NCBI RefSeq assembly: GCF_004762095.1
Contig: NZ_SIJH01000021.1
Span: 1-32,837, forward strand
From: Tabrizicola caldifontis
GTDB lineage: Bacteria; Pseudomonadota; Alphaproteobacteria; Rhodobacterales; Rhodobacteraceae
Direction: 5' to 3'
DNA: 32,837 bases
Shown here: positions 1 to 7,639 of the stretch, piece by piece
How positions within the stretch are numbered: position 1 is the stretch's first letter
Layout: every line of letters begins with the position of its first letter
The notes under the pieces: generated by a model
The model's input: only the letters and a program-made list of their open reading frames with translations
What the model was told of the DNA's origin: nothing
The model's database searches: none
Program-made: the position numbers and the translations under genes

Positions 1-125
1 GGCTGAAAGACTGGCGCAGGGTTGCCACCCGCTATGACCGCTGCCCAAAGGTCTTCCTCTCAGCCGTCGCACTCGCCGCAACCGTCATGTTCTGGCTATG
101 AATGGAGAACGAGTCCTGACCCTAA
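1..125 (+). mobile_element. 3' end of an IS5-family insertion sequence
   Basis: Bases 3-101 encode the last 32 residues of a transposase, ending in a WRRVATRYDRC motif and a FLSAVALAA...FWL tail, then TGA. This tail is characteristic of the IS427-like group of IS5-family transposases. About ten bases after the stop, GAGTCCTGACCCTAA (111-125) resembles the terminal inverted repeat of that group, so the element probably ends near 122-125. The rest of the transposase lies left of the window. The element abuts the middle of an McrB-like gene, so it probably inserted into that gene or caused a deletion there. The exact end and any target duplication cannot be confirmed without the other end. Confidence 0.75.
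3..101 (+). CDS. IS5-family transposase, C-terminal fragment (cut by window edge)
   Basis: The reading frame is open from base 3 to the TGA at 99-101 and encodes 32 residues. The motif RRVATRYDRC followed by a small hydrophobic tail is typical of DDE transposases of the IS5 family. In those proteins the RVATRYDR stretch lies near the C-terminus, after the catalytic glutamate. The catalytic residues are outside the window. The stop codon overlaps the ATG at 98 of the next reading frame. Confidence 0.75.
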   Translation: MKDWRRVATRYDRCPKVFLSAVALAATVMFWL

Positions 126-694
126 ACATCGAGGACAAAGATAGCCCGCAATATGTGATCTTGCCAGAAAGCAAGCCCTCGGCAGAGCCATACGAGTTCG
201 CGCCAGGCCCGCACTGGCGGCTGATCGCAACCATCAATTCCATCGACAAGGCCGCTCTGTATCAGATGTCCTATGCCCTCAGCCGCCGATTTGGCTGGGT
301 CTATGTCGACGTGCCGCGCGACACGGCTGGTTTCATTGAGTCTTTTATCAGAAAGTCTGATCCAACTTGGGCTGGGCCTGCTGCGGGCGCACCTTGTCCG
401 CTTGGCGCTTTCTGGGCGGCCATCAACAAGGTTCGTGTCCTTGGACCCGCCCCGATCATTGATGCAATCAAGGCCGTCCAGGCGATGGATGATGGCGCAG
501 ACTTCTTCGCTGTCCCTACGCCCTCGATGCGAGAGGCTTTGCTCGATGCGGTGGACATGGTGTTGCTGCCGATGCTCGACGGGATTGTGGTCCAGGATGC
601 CGACTTCCTTGCGCAAGCGGCCGTAGACGCCTTCGGCCTTGATGCGGACTCCAGTGATCGGATCAAGCGGCGGATGGAGTCGGTTGCGGTCTGA
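98..694 (+). CDS. McrB-like AAA+ ATPase, 5'-truncated by an IS element
   Basis: The protein of 198 residues carries the C-terminal part of an McrB-type AAA+ motor. WRLIATINSIDKAALYQ matches the sensor-1 region (the IATIN asparagine), and YALSRRFGWVYV matches the arginine-finger region, where McrB homologues read SYALMRRF. The Walker A and Walker B regions are missing. The first eight codons, including the ATG, lie in the end of the upstream IS, so the present start is supplied by the IS and the original gene was longer at its 5' end. The stop overlaps the next start (TGATG, 692-696), as expected for a coupled McrB-McrC pair. In McrBC systems this subunit drives GTP- or ATP-dependent DNA translocation for the McrC nuclease. 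Without the nucleotide-binding site the fragment is almost certainly inactive. Confidence 0.65.
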   Translation: MNGERVLTLNIEDKDSPQYVILPESKPSAEPYEFAPGPHWRLIATINSIDKAALYQMSYALSRRFGWVYVDVPRDTAGFIESFIRKSDPTWAGPAAGAPCPLGAFWAAINKVRVLGPAPIIDAIKAVQAMDDGADFFAVPTPSMREALLDAVDMVLLPMLDGIVVQDADFLAQAAVDAFGLDADSSDRIKRRMESVAV

Positions 695-2544
695 TGGAGG
701 GGATCGACCGAGCGATTTCCGACTTTGCAGCAGGAATCTTCCTCCGGCATTTCCGGTCTGGGACGCTTCTCGGTGCTGACCGGCCGTCGCTTGACCTTGC
801 CCGCGATCTCGAACTCCTTCGCGCGCACTGGGCGATCTCAGCGCCGGTTCGGGAGTTCGTTCAATATCTCCTTGCCCATCGGCACGAAGCGCAGGCGCTA
901 CTGCAATTCCAGAGACGAACAGATGACGCAGTCGCGCGCGGAAGGATCGATGCCCGGGCTTCGGTTATTGCGCGAAGGGTGTCCGGGCACCCGTCTCTGA
1001 TTGTCTCGGAAGAGCCTGTGAGATCGTTCAACACGGGGCCAAACCAAGTCGTCGCTTGGGTTGTGCACATGGCCGCAACTCATGCCGAGCGGCTGTTTGC
1101 GATGCAGCCCAAGAATTCGGCCTATGCTGCCCTGATCGAGGCGGCGATGACGGAAATTGCAGCGGTGAAGCGGCTTGACGCTTTGCGAGAACCGCTGAAG
1201 CACGTGACGGCTGGACGAAGGCCGGGGCCAAACGCCGTAAGGGATGCAGCGCGGTCGCGACGACTGATCTATCGCTATGCGATTGCGGCCTACACGACGT
1301 TGACGGGGGTCGAAGCTGGCGACGAAGCCGCGCTTTCACGTGTCCTTCGAAGCACGCTCATCGGGCCGCTTGAGGAGTGGCGTCGTTTCGAATTGGCCGT
1401 TGCGGCGGGACTCGGGGAAGCGCTGTCTGCGGAACTCGGCCTTCCGCTGCGTCTGTCTGTACTTGATGCTCGGCCAGGACAGCCAGTCTTGCGCTGCGGG
1501 CGGTACTCGGTTTTCTGGCAGTCAGGCGGCGGTCTGTACGTGCCACCTGCGCTGGAGCCATCTGAGCTGCGGCTTGAAGCCGTTCTCGCTGCATACGGGA
1601 TGGCTGCAGCAGCGGATCGTCCGGACCTAGTAATTGTCGACGACGAAGCTGGAAGCGTGGCGGCCATCGTCGAGGTCAAGTATCTGGCGGGCGATACGGC
1701 AAATGCGCGTTTCCGTGAAGCCGCGGGTCAGATCGTTCGGTATCCCCGCACCTTCATGCTGTTCTGCCGCCAGGTTCTGGCCACCGACTTCAAGGCCATG
1801 CACCGGGTGCAGCTCGGTGAAGCGCCGCAGCTTCTGGAGGTCGGCGAAAGCGGCGAGTTCAAGCGCGGCACGCTCGGCGAGAGCAAGGAGAGCTACAAGG
1901 TCAAGACCTATGGCCGGGTGGTCGCCATCACCCGCCAGACGCTGATCAACGACGATCTGGACGCCTTCACGCGGATCCCGGCGATGTACGGCAACTCCAT
2001 CGCCCAGCTTGAGTCGGACGTGGTCTGGGGCATCATCACCGCCAACCCGGCGATGGCCGACGGCAACGCGCTCTTCCACACCACACACAAGAACCTCGCG
2101 GGCACCGGCGCGGCGCTCGATGTCGGCAGTGTCGGCGCGGCCCGCGCCGCGATGGCGAAGCAGACGGGGCTCGACAAGAAGACGGTGCTGAACGTCCGCC
2201 CCGCCTTCCTGATCGTGCCCGCTTCGCTGGAACTGAAGGCCGAACAGCTGGTCGCCCAGAACCTTGTGCCCGCCGCGACCTCCAGCGTCGTGCCGCAGTC
2301 GATCCGCACGCTCGCGCCGATCAGCGAGCCCCGGCTCGACGCCGCCAGCGAGACCGCATGGTATCTGGCCGCGAGCCCGAACCAGATCGACACCATCGAG
2401 TACGCCTATCTCGAGGGCCAGCAAGGCGCCTACATCGAGACCCGCAACGGTTTCGATGTCGATGGCGTCGAGATCAAGTGCCGCCTCGACTTCGGCGCCA
2501 AGGCCATCGACTGGCGCGGCCTCTACAAGAACCCGGGCGCGTAA
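694..2544 (+). CDS. Chimeric ORF: McrC-like nuclease N-terminus joined to phage major capsid protein C-terminus
   Basis: Residues 1-349 resemble the nuclease subunit of McrBC/DUF2357-type restriction systems. A conserved SFNTGPNQVVAW block lies near residue 110, and a PD-(D/E)xK site is formed by P310-D311 and E327-V-K329, followed by a GQIVRY helix. From about residue 350 (base 1741) the sequence changes to the C-terminal half of a fused prohead protease/major capsid protein, with the blocks FCRQV, DFKA, GEFKRG, ITRQTLINDDLDAF and FGAKAIDWRGLYKNPGA. The capsid N-terminus and the protease domain are absent. The join is in frame with no stop, so a 616-residue hybrid could be made. Neither half is complete enough to trust as functional. 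A deletion between a defence gene and the prophage is the simplest explanation; an assembly join is the alternative. Confidence 0.75.
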   Translation: MEGIDRAISDFAAGIFLRHFRSGTLLGADRPSLDLARDLELLRAHWAISAPVREFVQYLLAHRHEAQALLQFQRRTDDAVARGRIDARASVIARRVSGHPSLIVSEEPVRSFNTGPNQVVAWVVHMAATHAERLFAMQPKNSAYAALIEAAMTEIAAVKRLDALREPLKHVTAGRRPGPNAVRDAARSRRLIYRYAIAAYTTLTGVEAGDEAALSRVLRSTLIGPLEEWRRFELAVAAGLGEALSAELGLPLRLSVLDARPGQPVLRCGRYSVFWQSGGGLYVPPALEPSELRLEAVLAAYGMAAAADRPDLVIVDDEAGSVAAIVEVKYLAGDTANARFREAAGQIVRYPRTFMLFCRQVLATDFKAMHRVQLGEAPQLLEVGESGEFKRGTLGESKESYKVKTYGRVVAITRQTLINDDLDAFTRIPAMYGNSIAQLESDVVWGIITANPAMADGNALFHTTHKNLAGTGAALDVGSVGAARAAMAKQTGLDKKTVLNVRPAFLIVPASLELKAEQLVAQNLVPAATSSVVPQSIRTLAPISEPRLDAASETAWYLAASPNQIDTIEYAYLEGQQGAYIETRNGFDVDGVEIKCRLDFGAKAIDWRGLYKNPGA

Positions 2545-2570
2545 GCCCAGCATCCTGAAACCCGACATGC

Positions 2571-2592
2571 GGGCGGTCCAATCGGGCCGCCC
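2571..2592 (+). terminator. Hairpin after the capsid gene (possible weak terminator)
   Basis: GGGCGGTCC and GGGCCGCCC form a 9-bp stem with one G-U pair around an AATC loop, followed by TTCGTCATT rather than a solid T run. It lies 27 bases after the capsid stop and before the next gene. Phages often place a partial terminator after the capsid gene to lower expression of the genes that follow. The poor T tract makes strong termination unlikely. Confidence 0.4.
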
Positions 2593-2618
2593 TTCGTCAT
2601 TCCACGAGGATCCCCATC

Positions 2619-2954
2619 ATGAAAAACTACGTCCAGCCCGGCAACACCATCACCCTGACCGCGCCCTATGCCGTCGCCTCCGGTGATGGCCTGCTCGTCG
2701 GCTCCATCTTCGGCATCGCGGCCGGGGACGCCGCCATCGGCGAGCCCGTCGAGACCGCGCTCATCGGCATCTTCGACATCACCAAGGTCGGCTCGCAGGC
2801 CTGGACCGTCGGCGCCAAGGTCTATTGGGACGACACCAACAAGCGCTGCACCACGGTCGCCACCGACAACACGCTCATCGGCGTGGCCATCGAGGCGGTG
2901 GCGAGCGGCGCGGGCGACACCATCGGCCGGGTCCGCCTGAACGCGAGCTTCTGA
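2619..2954 (+). CDS. DUF2190 family protein (capsid decoration protein)
   Basis: The 111-residue product starts MKNYVQPGNTITLTAPY and contains GLLVGSIFGIAAGDA and VYWDDTNKRCTT blocks. These are the signature of the DUF2190 family, small beta-rich proteins encoded right after the major capsid gene and thought to act as capsid cement or decoration proteins. The length is normal. GAGG lies about nine bases before the ATG as a ribosome-binding site. The TGA overlaps the next ATG (TGATG), so the two are translationally coupled. With the capsid gene truncated, this protein has probably lost its partner. Confidence 0.75.
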   Translation: MKNYVQPGNTITLTAPYAVASGDGLLVGSIFGIAAGDAAIGEPVETALIGIFDITKVGSQAWTVGAKVYWDDTNKRCTTVATDNTLIGVAIEAVASGAGDTIGRVRLNASF

Positions 2955-3265
2955 TGAGCGCCTTCGCCTTCGCCGTCGGCGTGCTCTTCGCCGATCCGAA
3001 CATCGGCCGGGACGCGGTCTACATCGCCGACGGCGGCGCGCCCGTGCTGGTGCGCGTCGTCGCCCGGCGCGCCGACGCCATCACCGACTTCGGCGATGCG
3101 CGGCTCTGGTCCGAGACCACCCGCATTGACGTGCGCGTGGCTGAGGTGGCGAACCCGCGCCCGGGCGACCGTATCGAGATCGACGGAGACGCCTTCCTCA
3201 TCCAGGGAGAACCCGCCCGCGACCGCGAACGGCTCGTCTGGACCGTCGATTTGCGCCCAGCGTGA
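2954..3265 (+). CDS. Phage head-tail joining/attachment protein
   Basis: The 103-residue protein begins at the ATG that overlaps the previous stop. It contains DAVYIADGGAPVLVRVVARR, then RIDVRVAEVANPRPGDRIEIDGDAFLIQGEP. This matches the general pattern of small head-tail attachment proteins (lambda FII-like): a beta sandwich in which a nucleotide-free 'pGD.I.idG..y.v' block is conserved. Its position between the decoration protein and DUF6441 fits that role. A longer upstream reading in this frame has no support. The family assignment rests on pattern and position, not on a search. Confidence 0.6.
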   Translation: MSAFAFAVGVLFADPNIGRDAVYIADGGAPVLVRVVARRADAITDFGDARLWSETTRIDVRVAEVANPRPGDRIEIDGDAFLIQGEPARDRERLVWTVDLRPA

Positions 3266-3900
3266 CCGCTGTGAAGCTGAAGCTCAACATCGATCCCGAC
3301 ATCGTCGCGATGATGCAGGCCGAGGTCGCGGCAGGCGAACGCGCAGTGACAGCCGCCATGCGCGAGGCCGGGACCGGGCTGAAGTCGGCATGGCGGTTGC
3401 AGATCACCGGCGCGGGGCTCGGCACACGGCTCGCCAACTCGATCCGGAGCCAGAACTTCCCGAGGTCGGGCGAGAGCCTCGATGCCGCGGCTCTGGTCTG
3501 GTCCAAGGCTCCGGTCATCGTCGGCGCGCATGACACCGGGCCGCTGATCCGCTCGAAGAACGGGTTCTGGCTGGCGATCCCGTTGCCCGCGGCGGGCAAA
3601 TCCCTGCGCGGCGGCCGGATCACGCCTGGCGAATGGGAGCGGCGCCGCGGCCTGCGCCTGCGCTTCGTCTATCGCCGCACGGGCCCCAGCCTGCTGGTGG
3701 CGGAGGGGCGGCTGAACACGAAGGGCCAGGCGGTGGTGTCGCGCTCGAAGACCGGGCGCGGCAAGGTCACCGCGCCGATCTTCCTGCTGGTGCCGCAGGT
3801 GAAGCTGCCGAAGCGGCTGGATCTGGCGCGGGATGCGGGCCGGGCGTTGGACAGCGTGCCGGGGTTGATCGTGGCCAACTGGGTAGATGCAAAGTTCTGA
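3262..3900 (+). CDS. DUF6441 family phage protein (head-tail or tail completion)
   Basis: The 212-residue product starts at GTG (3262), overlapping the preceding stop by four bases. It has an amphipathic N-terminal helix, a SAWRLQITGAGLGTRLANSIRS block, and a central GFWLAIPLPAAGKS segment, then TPGEWERRRG and a FLLVPQVKLPKRLDL tail. This fits the DUF6441 family found in rhodobacterial prophages between head-joining and tail-terminator genes. The role is unproven; position suggests tail completion or neck assembly, like HK97 gp10. In an intact phage the next gene would normally be the tail terminator. Here the order is broken by two transporter genes before that gene appears at 6254. Confidence 0.65.
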   Translation: MTAVKLKLNIDPDIVAMMQAEVAAGERAVTAAMREAGTGLKSAWRLQITGAGLGTRLANSIRSQNFPRSGESLDAAALVWSKAPVIVGAHDTGPLIRSKNGFWLAIPLPAAGKSLRGGRITPGEWERRRGLRLRFVYRRTGPSLLVAEGRLNTKGQAVVSRSKTGRGKVTAPIFLLVPQVKLPKRLDLARDAGRALDSVPGLIVANWVDAKF

Positions 3901-3915
3901 TGCTGGCGGACTGTC

Positions 3916-4872
3916 TCAGCGATCGGGCAGAAGCCGCGGCACCGCCTTCAGATAGACCAGCACGCCGAGCAATTCGACCAGCGACTGGAAGACGATGACC
4001 ACGATGGCCAGCCGCCATTCCTGCGGCAGCGCCAGCGCCAGCGGCAGCACGACGAAGGAATTGCGTGTGCCGAGGCTGAACACCAGCGCGCGTCCTGACC
4101 GCGCGGGGAGATCGAGCGCCCGTGCTATTGCCAGCGCCGCGATCAGGGCGAGCACGAGGAAACCGACGAACACACCCGTCACCTGCGGCAGGACCGGAAG
4201 GGAGGCGGTCACGGTCTGCACCTGAGATGCGGAAATCAGGAAGACGACCAGCGCCAACAACGGCACCGGGAACCAGGCAAGACGCGTCATCACCGCGCCC
4301 CGTCCGGATCGCGCCTCGGCCCATCGCTCTAATAGCCATGCCGCCACCAGCGGCGCCACGATCAGCGTCAGGAAAACGGTCAGGATGGGACCGACTGCGA
4401 AGATTTCCAGAAAGGCCGATCCCATGAAAAGCCAGAGATAGATGGGCAACAGCGCCATCTGCACGATCAGGTTCACCGGCGTGGCGGCGATCGCCCGGCC
4501 GGTGTCGCCTCCCGCCAGATGCGTGAAGGTGATATACCAGTCCGTGCAGGGGACGAGCAGGACCAGAAGAACGCCCAGCCGGACTGCAGGATCGCTCGGC
4601 AGGAACACCAGCATCCCCGCCACGATCAGCGGGACGATCACGAAGTTGCCCGCGAGCATCGCCCCCATGAAGCGCCGGTCGCGGAACGCCTCCGGCAGAT
4701 GGATCAGCGGGACCTGCGTAAAGGTCACAAAGATCAGGATGCCCAGAAGCGGCCAGAGCGCCGCCTCGAGATGTGCGGCGGCCCCCGGCAGCAACAGACC
4801 CAAGCCCAGCCCTGCCAGGATGGCGGCGAGATAGATCCAGACCTGGTGGCGCTCCAGCGCAATGCGGCTCAT
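3916..4872 (-). CDS. Acr3/bile acid:sodium symporter-like arsenic permease
   Basis: The 318-residue membrane protein has about ten hydrophobic segments. The motif LLVPCTDWYITFTHLAGGD (Cys about residue 109) aligns with the [16 protein letters not shown] region of Acr3, which holds the cysteine essential for arsenite export. It is therefore best called an arsenic resistance permease of the Acr3/BASS fold that extrudes arsenite or antimonite across the inner membrane. I chose the ATG at 4872 because AGGA lies five bases upstream; an ATG at 4878 is also possible. The much longer open frame up to 5418 is antisense to the next gene and not real. It is divergent from the MFS gene at 4960 and opposes the phage genes around it, so it looks like inserted cargo. 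Confidence 0.8.
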   Translation of the reverse strand: MSRIALERHQVWIYLAAILAGLGLGLLLPGAAAHLEAALWPLLGILIFVTFTQVPLIHLPEAFRDRRFMGAMLAGNFVIVPLIVAGMLVFLPSDPAVRLGVLLVLLVPCTDWYITFTHLAGGDTGRAIAATPVNLIVQMALLPIYLWLFMGSAFLEIFAVGPILTVFLTLIVAPLVAAWLLERWAEARSGRGAVMTRLAWFPVPLLALVVFLISASQVQTVTASLPVLPQVTGVFVGFLVLALIAALAIARALDLPARSGRALVFSLGTRNSFVVLPLALALPQEWRLAIVVIVFQSLVELLGVLVYLKAVPRLLPDR

Positions 4873-4898
4873 GTCCATCCTGTTCGATTGTTGCAGTC

Positions 4899-4944
4899 GA
4901 GGTATAACCTCCTCGTCAAAGAAGGCTATTGCCCTCCGATACAA
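4899..4944. promoter_or_regulatory. Divergent intergenic region with ArsR-like operator elements
   Basis: Two elements lie between the divergent permease genes. GAGGT-ATA-ACCTC (4899-4911) is a perfect palindrome with 5-bp arms. CCGATACAA (4936-4944) is identical to one half-site of the arsR operator at 32296-32318. Control of both genes by an ArsR repressor is therefore plausible. I could not identify a convincing -35/-10 pair in either direction. Confidence 0.4.
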
Positions 4945-4959
4945 AGAAGAACCTGAAGA

Positions 4960-6213
4960 ATGAACGATGCCGATCCGAATGCGCACCAAACGGGCGTTCC
5001 AATGCCCCCCACCGGATGGTTCAACCGCACAGTCGCCGGTGCCGGGGTTACCTCGGCGCTCGGGGATTTCGCTTATGAGACGACGACCGTCATCCTGCCG
5101 GGTTTCCTCGCCGTGCTCGGCGTGCCGGCGGCGGTGCTGGGGATCATCGAGGGCATCGCGGATGCCGTGGCAAGTTTCACGAAGATGTTCGCGGGCCACA
5201 TCGCCGACCGGTTCGGGCACCGCAAGGCGCTGGTTCTCTTTGGCTATGGCCTGACCCCGGTCGGGCAGGCGCTGATCGCCCTCGCGGTCGGCTGGCCGCT
5301 CCTGCTGCTTGGCCGCACGGTGTCGTGGTTCGGCAAGGGTCTGCGCGGCCCCTTGCGCGATGCGATCATCGTGCAAGCGATCAGTCCCGAGACCCGCGGG
5401 CGCGCCTTCGGGTTTCATCGGGCGATGGATACTGTCGGGGCGATCTTCGGCCCGCTTCTTGGGATCGCGGCACTCGGTTGGGCACAGGGACTTAATTGGC
5501 CGGATCCGGCTGATGCGTTTCGGTTCGTCTTCTGGTTAACGTTGATCCCCGGCGGGTTGGCCGTGCTGGCGTTTCTGACGTTGGTCCGCGACCCCGAGCA
5601 TTCGCCCAACCCCGAGTTGCGTCTGATCTCGACGCTCAAGGGGCTGCCCGTACGGTTCAAGCAATACCTCGGCGCGGTCGGGGTATTCGGTTTGGGGGAT
5701 TTTTCGCACAGCCTGCTAATCCTGGCTGCGACGGTGCTGCTCACGGCGCAGATGGGCGTTGTGCAGGCGGCGCAGGTGGCGGGGCTTCTCTATGTCTGGC
5801 GCAACGTGGTGCAGGTGGTGGCATCCTATCCGGTGGGCGTGCTGGCCGATCGACTGGGGCCGGGCCGCGTGCTGGTCGCGGGCTATGCACTCGGCGTGCT
5901 GACCGCTGCTCTGATGGCGACGGCCTTCGCGTTCACGACGGAAAGCCTGTGGTTTCTTGGCCTGATCTTCGCCATTGCCGGTCTCTATGTCGCTGTGCAG
6001 GAGGCGCTGGAGGCGACGGTCACAGCAGACATGGTGCCCGAGGACAGGCTGGCGACCGGCTACGGGGCGCTGGGAACGGTGAACGGTGCGGCCAAGCTGA
6101 TTTCCAGTTCTGCTGTCGGGATCCTGTGGACGCTGGCCTCGCCTCTGGTCGCCTTCGCGGTGGCCGCAGCGCTGATGGCGGCGGGAACGCTGGCCTTGCT
6201 CCGAGTCAGGTAA
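4960..6213 (+). CDS. MFS transporter, probably arsenic/antimonite efflux (ArsK-like)
   Basis: The 417-residue protein has about twelve hydrophobic segments in two halves. The cytoplasmic loop motif GHIADRFGHRKALVLFGYG is the major facilitator signature between helices 2 and 3. GKGLRGPLRDAIIV marks the subfamily that includes ArsK-type metalloid exporters and related drug permeases. Helix 5 contains the motif GRAFGFHRAMDTVGAIFGPLLG. It is divergent from the Acr3-like gene, with a shared regulatory region that carries an ArsR-type half-site, so a role in arsenite, antimonite or organoarsenical export is inferred. The substrate cannot be read from sequence. The gene lies inside a phage tail operon on the phage coding strand. 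Confidence 0.75.
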   Translation: MNDADPNAHQTGVPMPPTGWFNRTVAGAGVTSALGDFAYETTTVILPGFLAVLGVPAAVLGIIEGIADAVASFTKMFAGHIADRFGHRKALVLFGYGLTPVGQALIALAVGWPLLLLGRTVSWFGKGLRGPLRDAIIVQAISPETRGRAFGFHRAMDTVGAIFGPLLGIAALGWAQGLNWPDPADAFRFVFWLTLIPGGLAVLAFLTLVRDPEHSPNPELRLISTLKGLPVRFKQYLGAVGVFGLGDFSHSLLILAATVLLTAQMGVVQAAQVAGLLYVWRNVVQVVASYPVGVLADRLGPGRVLVAGYALGVLTAALMATAFAFTTESLWFLGLIFAIAGLYVAVQEALEATVTADMVPEDRLATGYGALGTVNGAAKLISSSAVGILWTLASPLVAFAVAAALMAAGTLALLRVR

Positions 6214-6253
6214 TCGGCGTGTCGTTCAACGTCTGAGGTCTATAAGCAGTTCA

Positions 6254-6673
6254 ATGCCCACCCCCCGTGAATCCATCCTCACCGCGCTGCACGCGCGGCT
6301 CTTGGCACTGCCCGCCACCGCCCTGCGCGGCGAGGTGCTGCCCGAGCGCGTGCCGGCCGAGGGCCTGCTGATCCTGCGCGATGGCGAGCCGGGGGAGCCG
6401 GAAGTGACCCTCTCGCCGCTTGCCTACCACTACCAGCACCGGGCCGAGATCGAGGCGGTCGTGCAAGGCGCCGACCGTGACGCCGCCTTCGACACGTTGA
6501 CCGCCAGCATCGGCGCAGCGCTCGCCGCCGACCGCACACTGGGCGGGCTGTGCGACTGGGTAGAGGGCGAAGCCCCGAAGCCGGTCGATCTGCCGGTCGA
6601 GGGCGCGGCGAGCCTGAAGGCCGCCGTGATCCCGGTGGTGCTGCACTATTCCACGGCCGATCCGCTCGGCTGA
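6254..6673 (+). CDS. Phage tail terminator-like protein
   Basis: The 139-residue protein has the pattern RESILTALHARL, then a central LSPLAYHYQHRAEIEAVVQGADRDAAFD block and a short C-terminal VVLHYSTADPLG. This is typical of the small proteins encoded just before the tail tube gene in rhodobacterial prophages, often misnamed acyl-CoA transferase. It corresponds in position to the tail terminator that caps the tube and joins it to the head. There is no clear Shine-Dalgarno before the ATG and no overlap with the previous gene. Most neighbours in the cluster do overlap, which agrees with the upstream junction having been disturbed by the transporter insertion. Confidence 0.6.
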   Translation: MPTPRESILTALHARLLALPATALRGEVLPERVPAEGLLILRDGEPGEPEVTLSPLAYHYQHRAEIEAVVQGADRDAAFDTLTASIGAALAADRTLGGLCDWVEGEAPKPVDLPVEGAASLKAAVIPVVLHYSTADPLG

Positions 6674-6697
6674 TCCCGACAACCCGAGGAGAACACC

Positions 6698-7639
6698 ATG
6701 GCACGAGCCCAAGGGGCGCGGGCGCAGATGGCGCTTGCGTTCGAGACGACCTACGGAACGCCGCCTGCCAGCGGCTTCACCCGGATGCCATTCGCCAGCG
6801 CGACGCTGGGGGCGGAGCAGCCGCTGCTGAACAGCGAACTGCTCGGCTACGGCCGCGATCCGCTGGTGCCGATCAAGGACGCGCTGACGGCCGACGGCAA
6901 TGTCGTCGTGCCGATCGATGCGGAGGCGTTCGGCTTCTGGTTGAAGGCGGCCTTCGGCCAGCCGATCACCACCGGCACCGCCGCGCCTTACAGCCACGAG
7001 TTCCGCTCGGGCAGTTACGTGCTGCCGTCGATGTCCATCGAGACCGGCATGCCGGAGGTGCCGCGCTTCGCGATGTACTCGGGCTGCGTGCTCGACACGC
7101 TCAGTTGGCAGATGCAGCGCTCGGGCCTGCTAACCGCGACGGCCAGCCTGGTCGCTCAGGGCGAGGCCATCGCCACGACCTCCGCCGCTGGCACGCTGGC
7201 CGAGATCGACCTCCAGCGCTTCGGGCATTTCAACGGGGCCATCACCCGCAACGGCCAGCCGCTTGGCAACATCGTCTCGGCCGAGATCACCTATGCCAAC
7301 ACCCTCGACCGGATCGAGACCATCCGTTCGGACGGGCGCATCGACGGTGCCGACCCCGGCATGGCGGCGCTCACGGGCCGGATCGAGGTGCGCTTCGCCG
7401 ATCAGCTGCTGGTCAACCAGGCGATCAACGGCGAGCCCTGCGAGATGACCTTCGCCTACACGCTGCCCTCGGGGGAAAGCCTGACGCTGGTGGCGCATGC
7501 CGTCTACCTGCCGCGCCCGCGCATCGAGATTTCCGGGCCGCAGGGCGTGCAGGCGAGCTTCGACTGGCAGGCGGCGAAGGATCCGGGGACGGGGCGCATG
7601 TGTACGATCACGCTGGTGAACGAACGGGAGACCTACTGA
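6698..7639 (+). CDS. Phage major tail tube protein
   Basis: The 313-residue protein begins MARAQGARAQMALAFETTYGTPP, the usual opening of long-tailed phage tube proteins. It continues with an alternating beta pattern and a FGHFNGAITRNGQPLGNIVSAEITYANTLDRI block, which is conserved in siphoviral tube subunits. It would polymerise as hexameric rings around the tape measure protein to form the tail. GAGGAG lies seven bases before the ATG, a strong ribosome-binding site as expected for an abundant structural protein. The stop overlaps the next start (TGATG). Confidence 0.75.
   Translation: MARAQGARAQMALAFETTYGTPPASGFTRMPFASATLGAEQPLLNSELLGYGRDPLVPIKDALTADGNVVVPIDAEAFGFWLKAAFGQPITTGTAAPYSHEFRSGSYVLPSMSIETGMPEVPRFAMYSGCVLDTLSWQMQRSGLLTATASLVAQGEAIATTSAAGTLAEIDLQRFGHFNGAITRNGQPLGNIVSAEITYANTLDRIETIRSDGRIDGADPGMAALTGRIEVRFADQLLVNQAINGEPCEMTFAYTLPSGESLTLVAHAVYLPRPRIEISGPQGVQASFDWQAAKDPGTGRMCTITLVNERETY

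Noticed and set aside
1627-2568. 313-codon open frame on the - strand
   Set aside because: It is antisense to the nuclease-capsid hybrid, rich in Arg/Gly/Asp from high GC, with no recognisable domain.
4879-5418. 500-codon open frame from 5418 to 3916 on the - strand
   Set aside because: Only the part from 4872 encodes the permease; the upstream 180 codons are the antisense of the MFS gene and its promoter and show no protein-like pattern.
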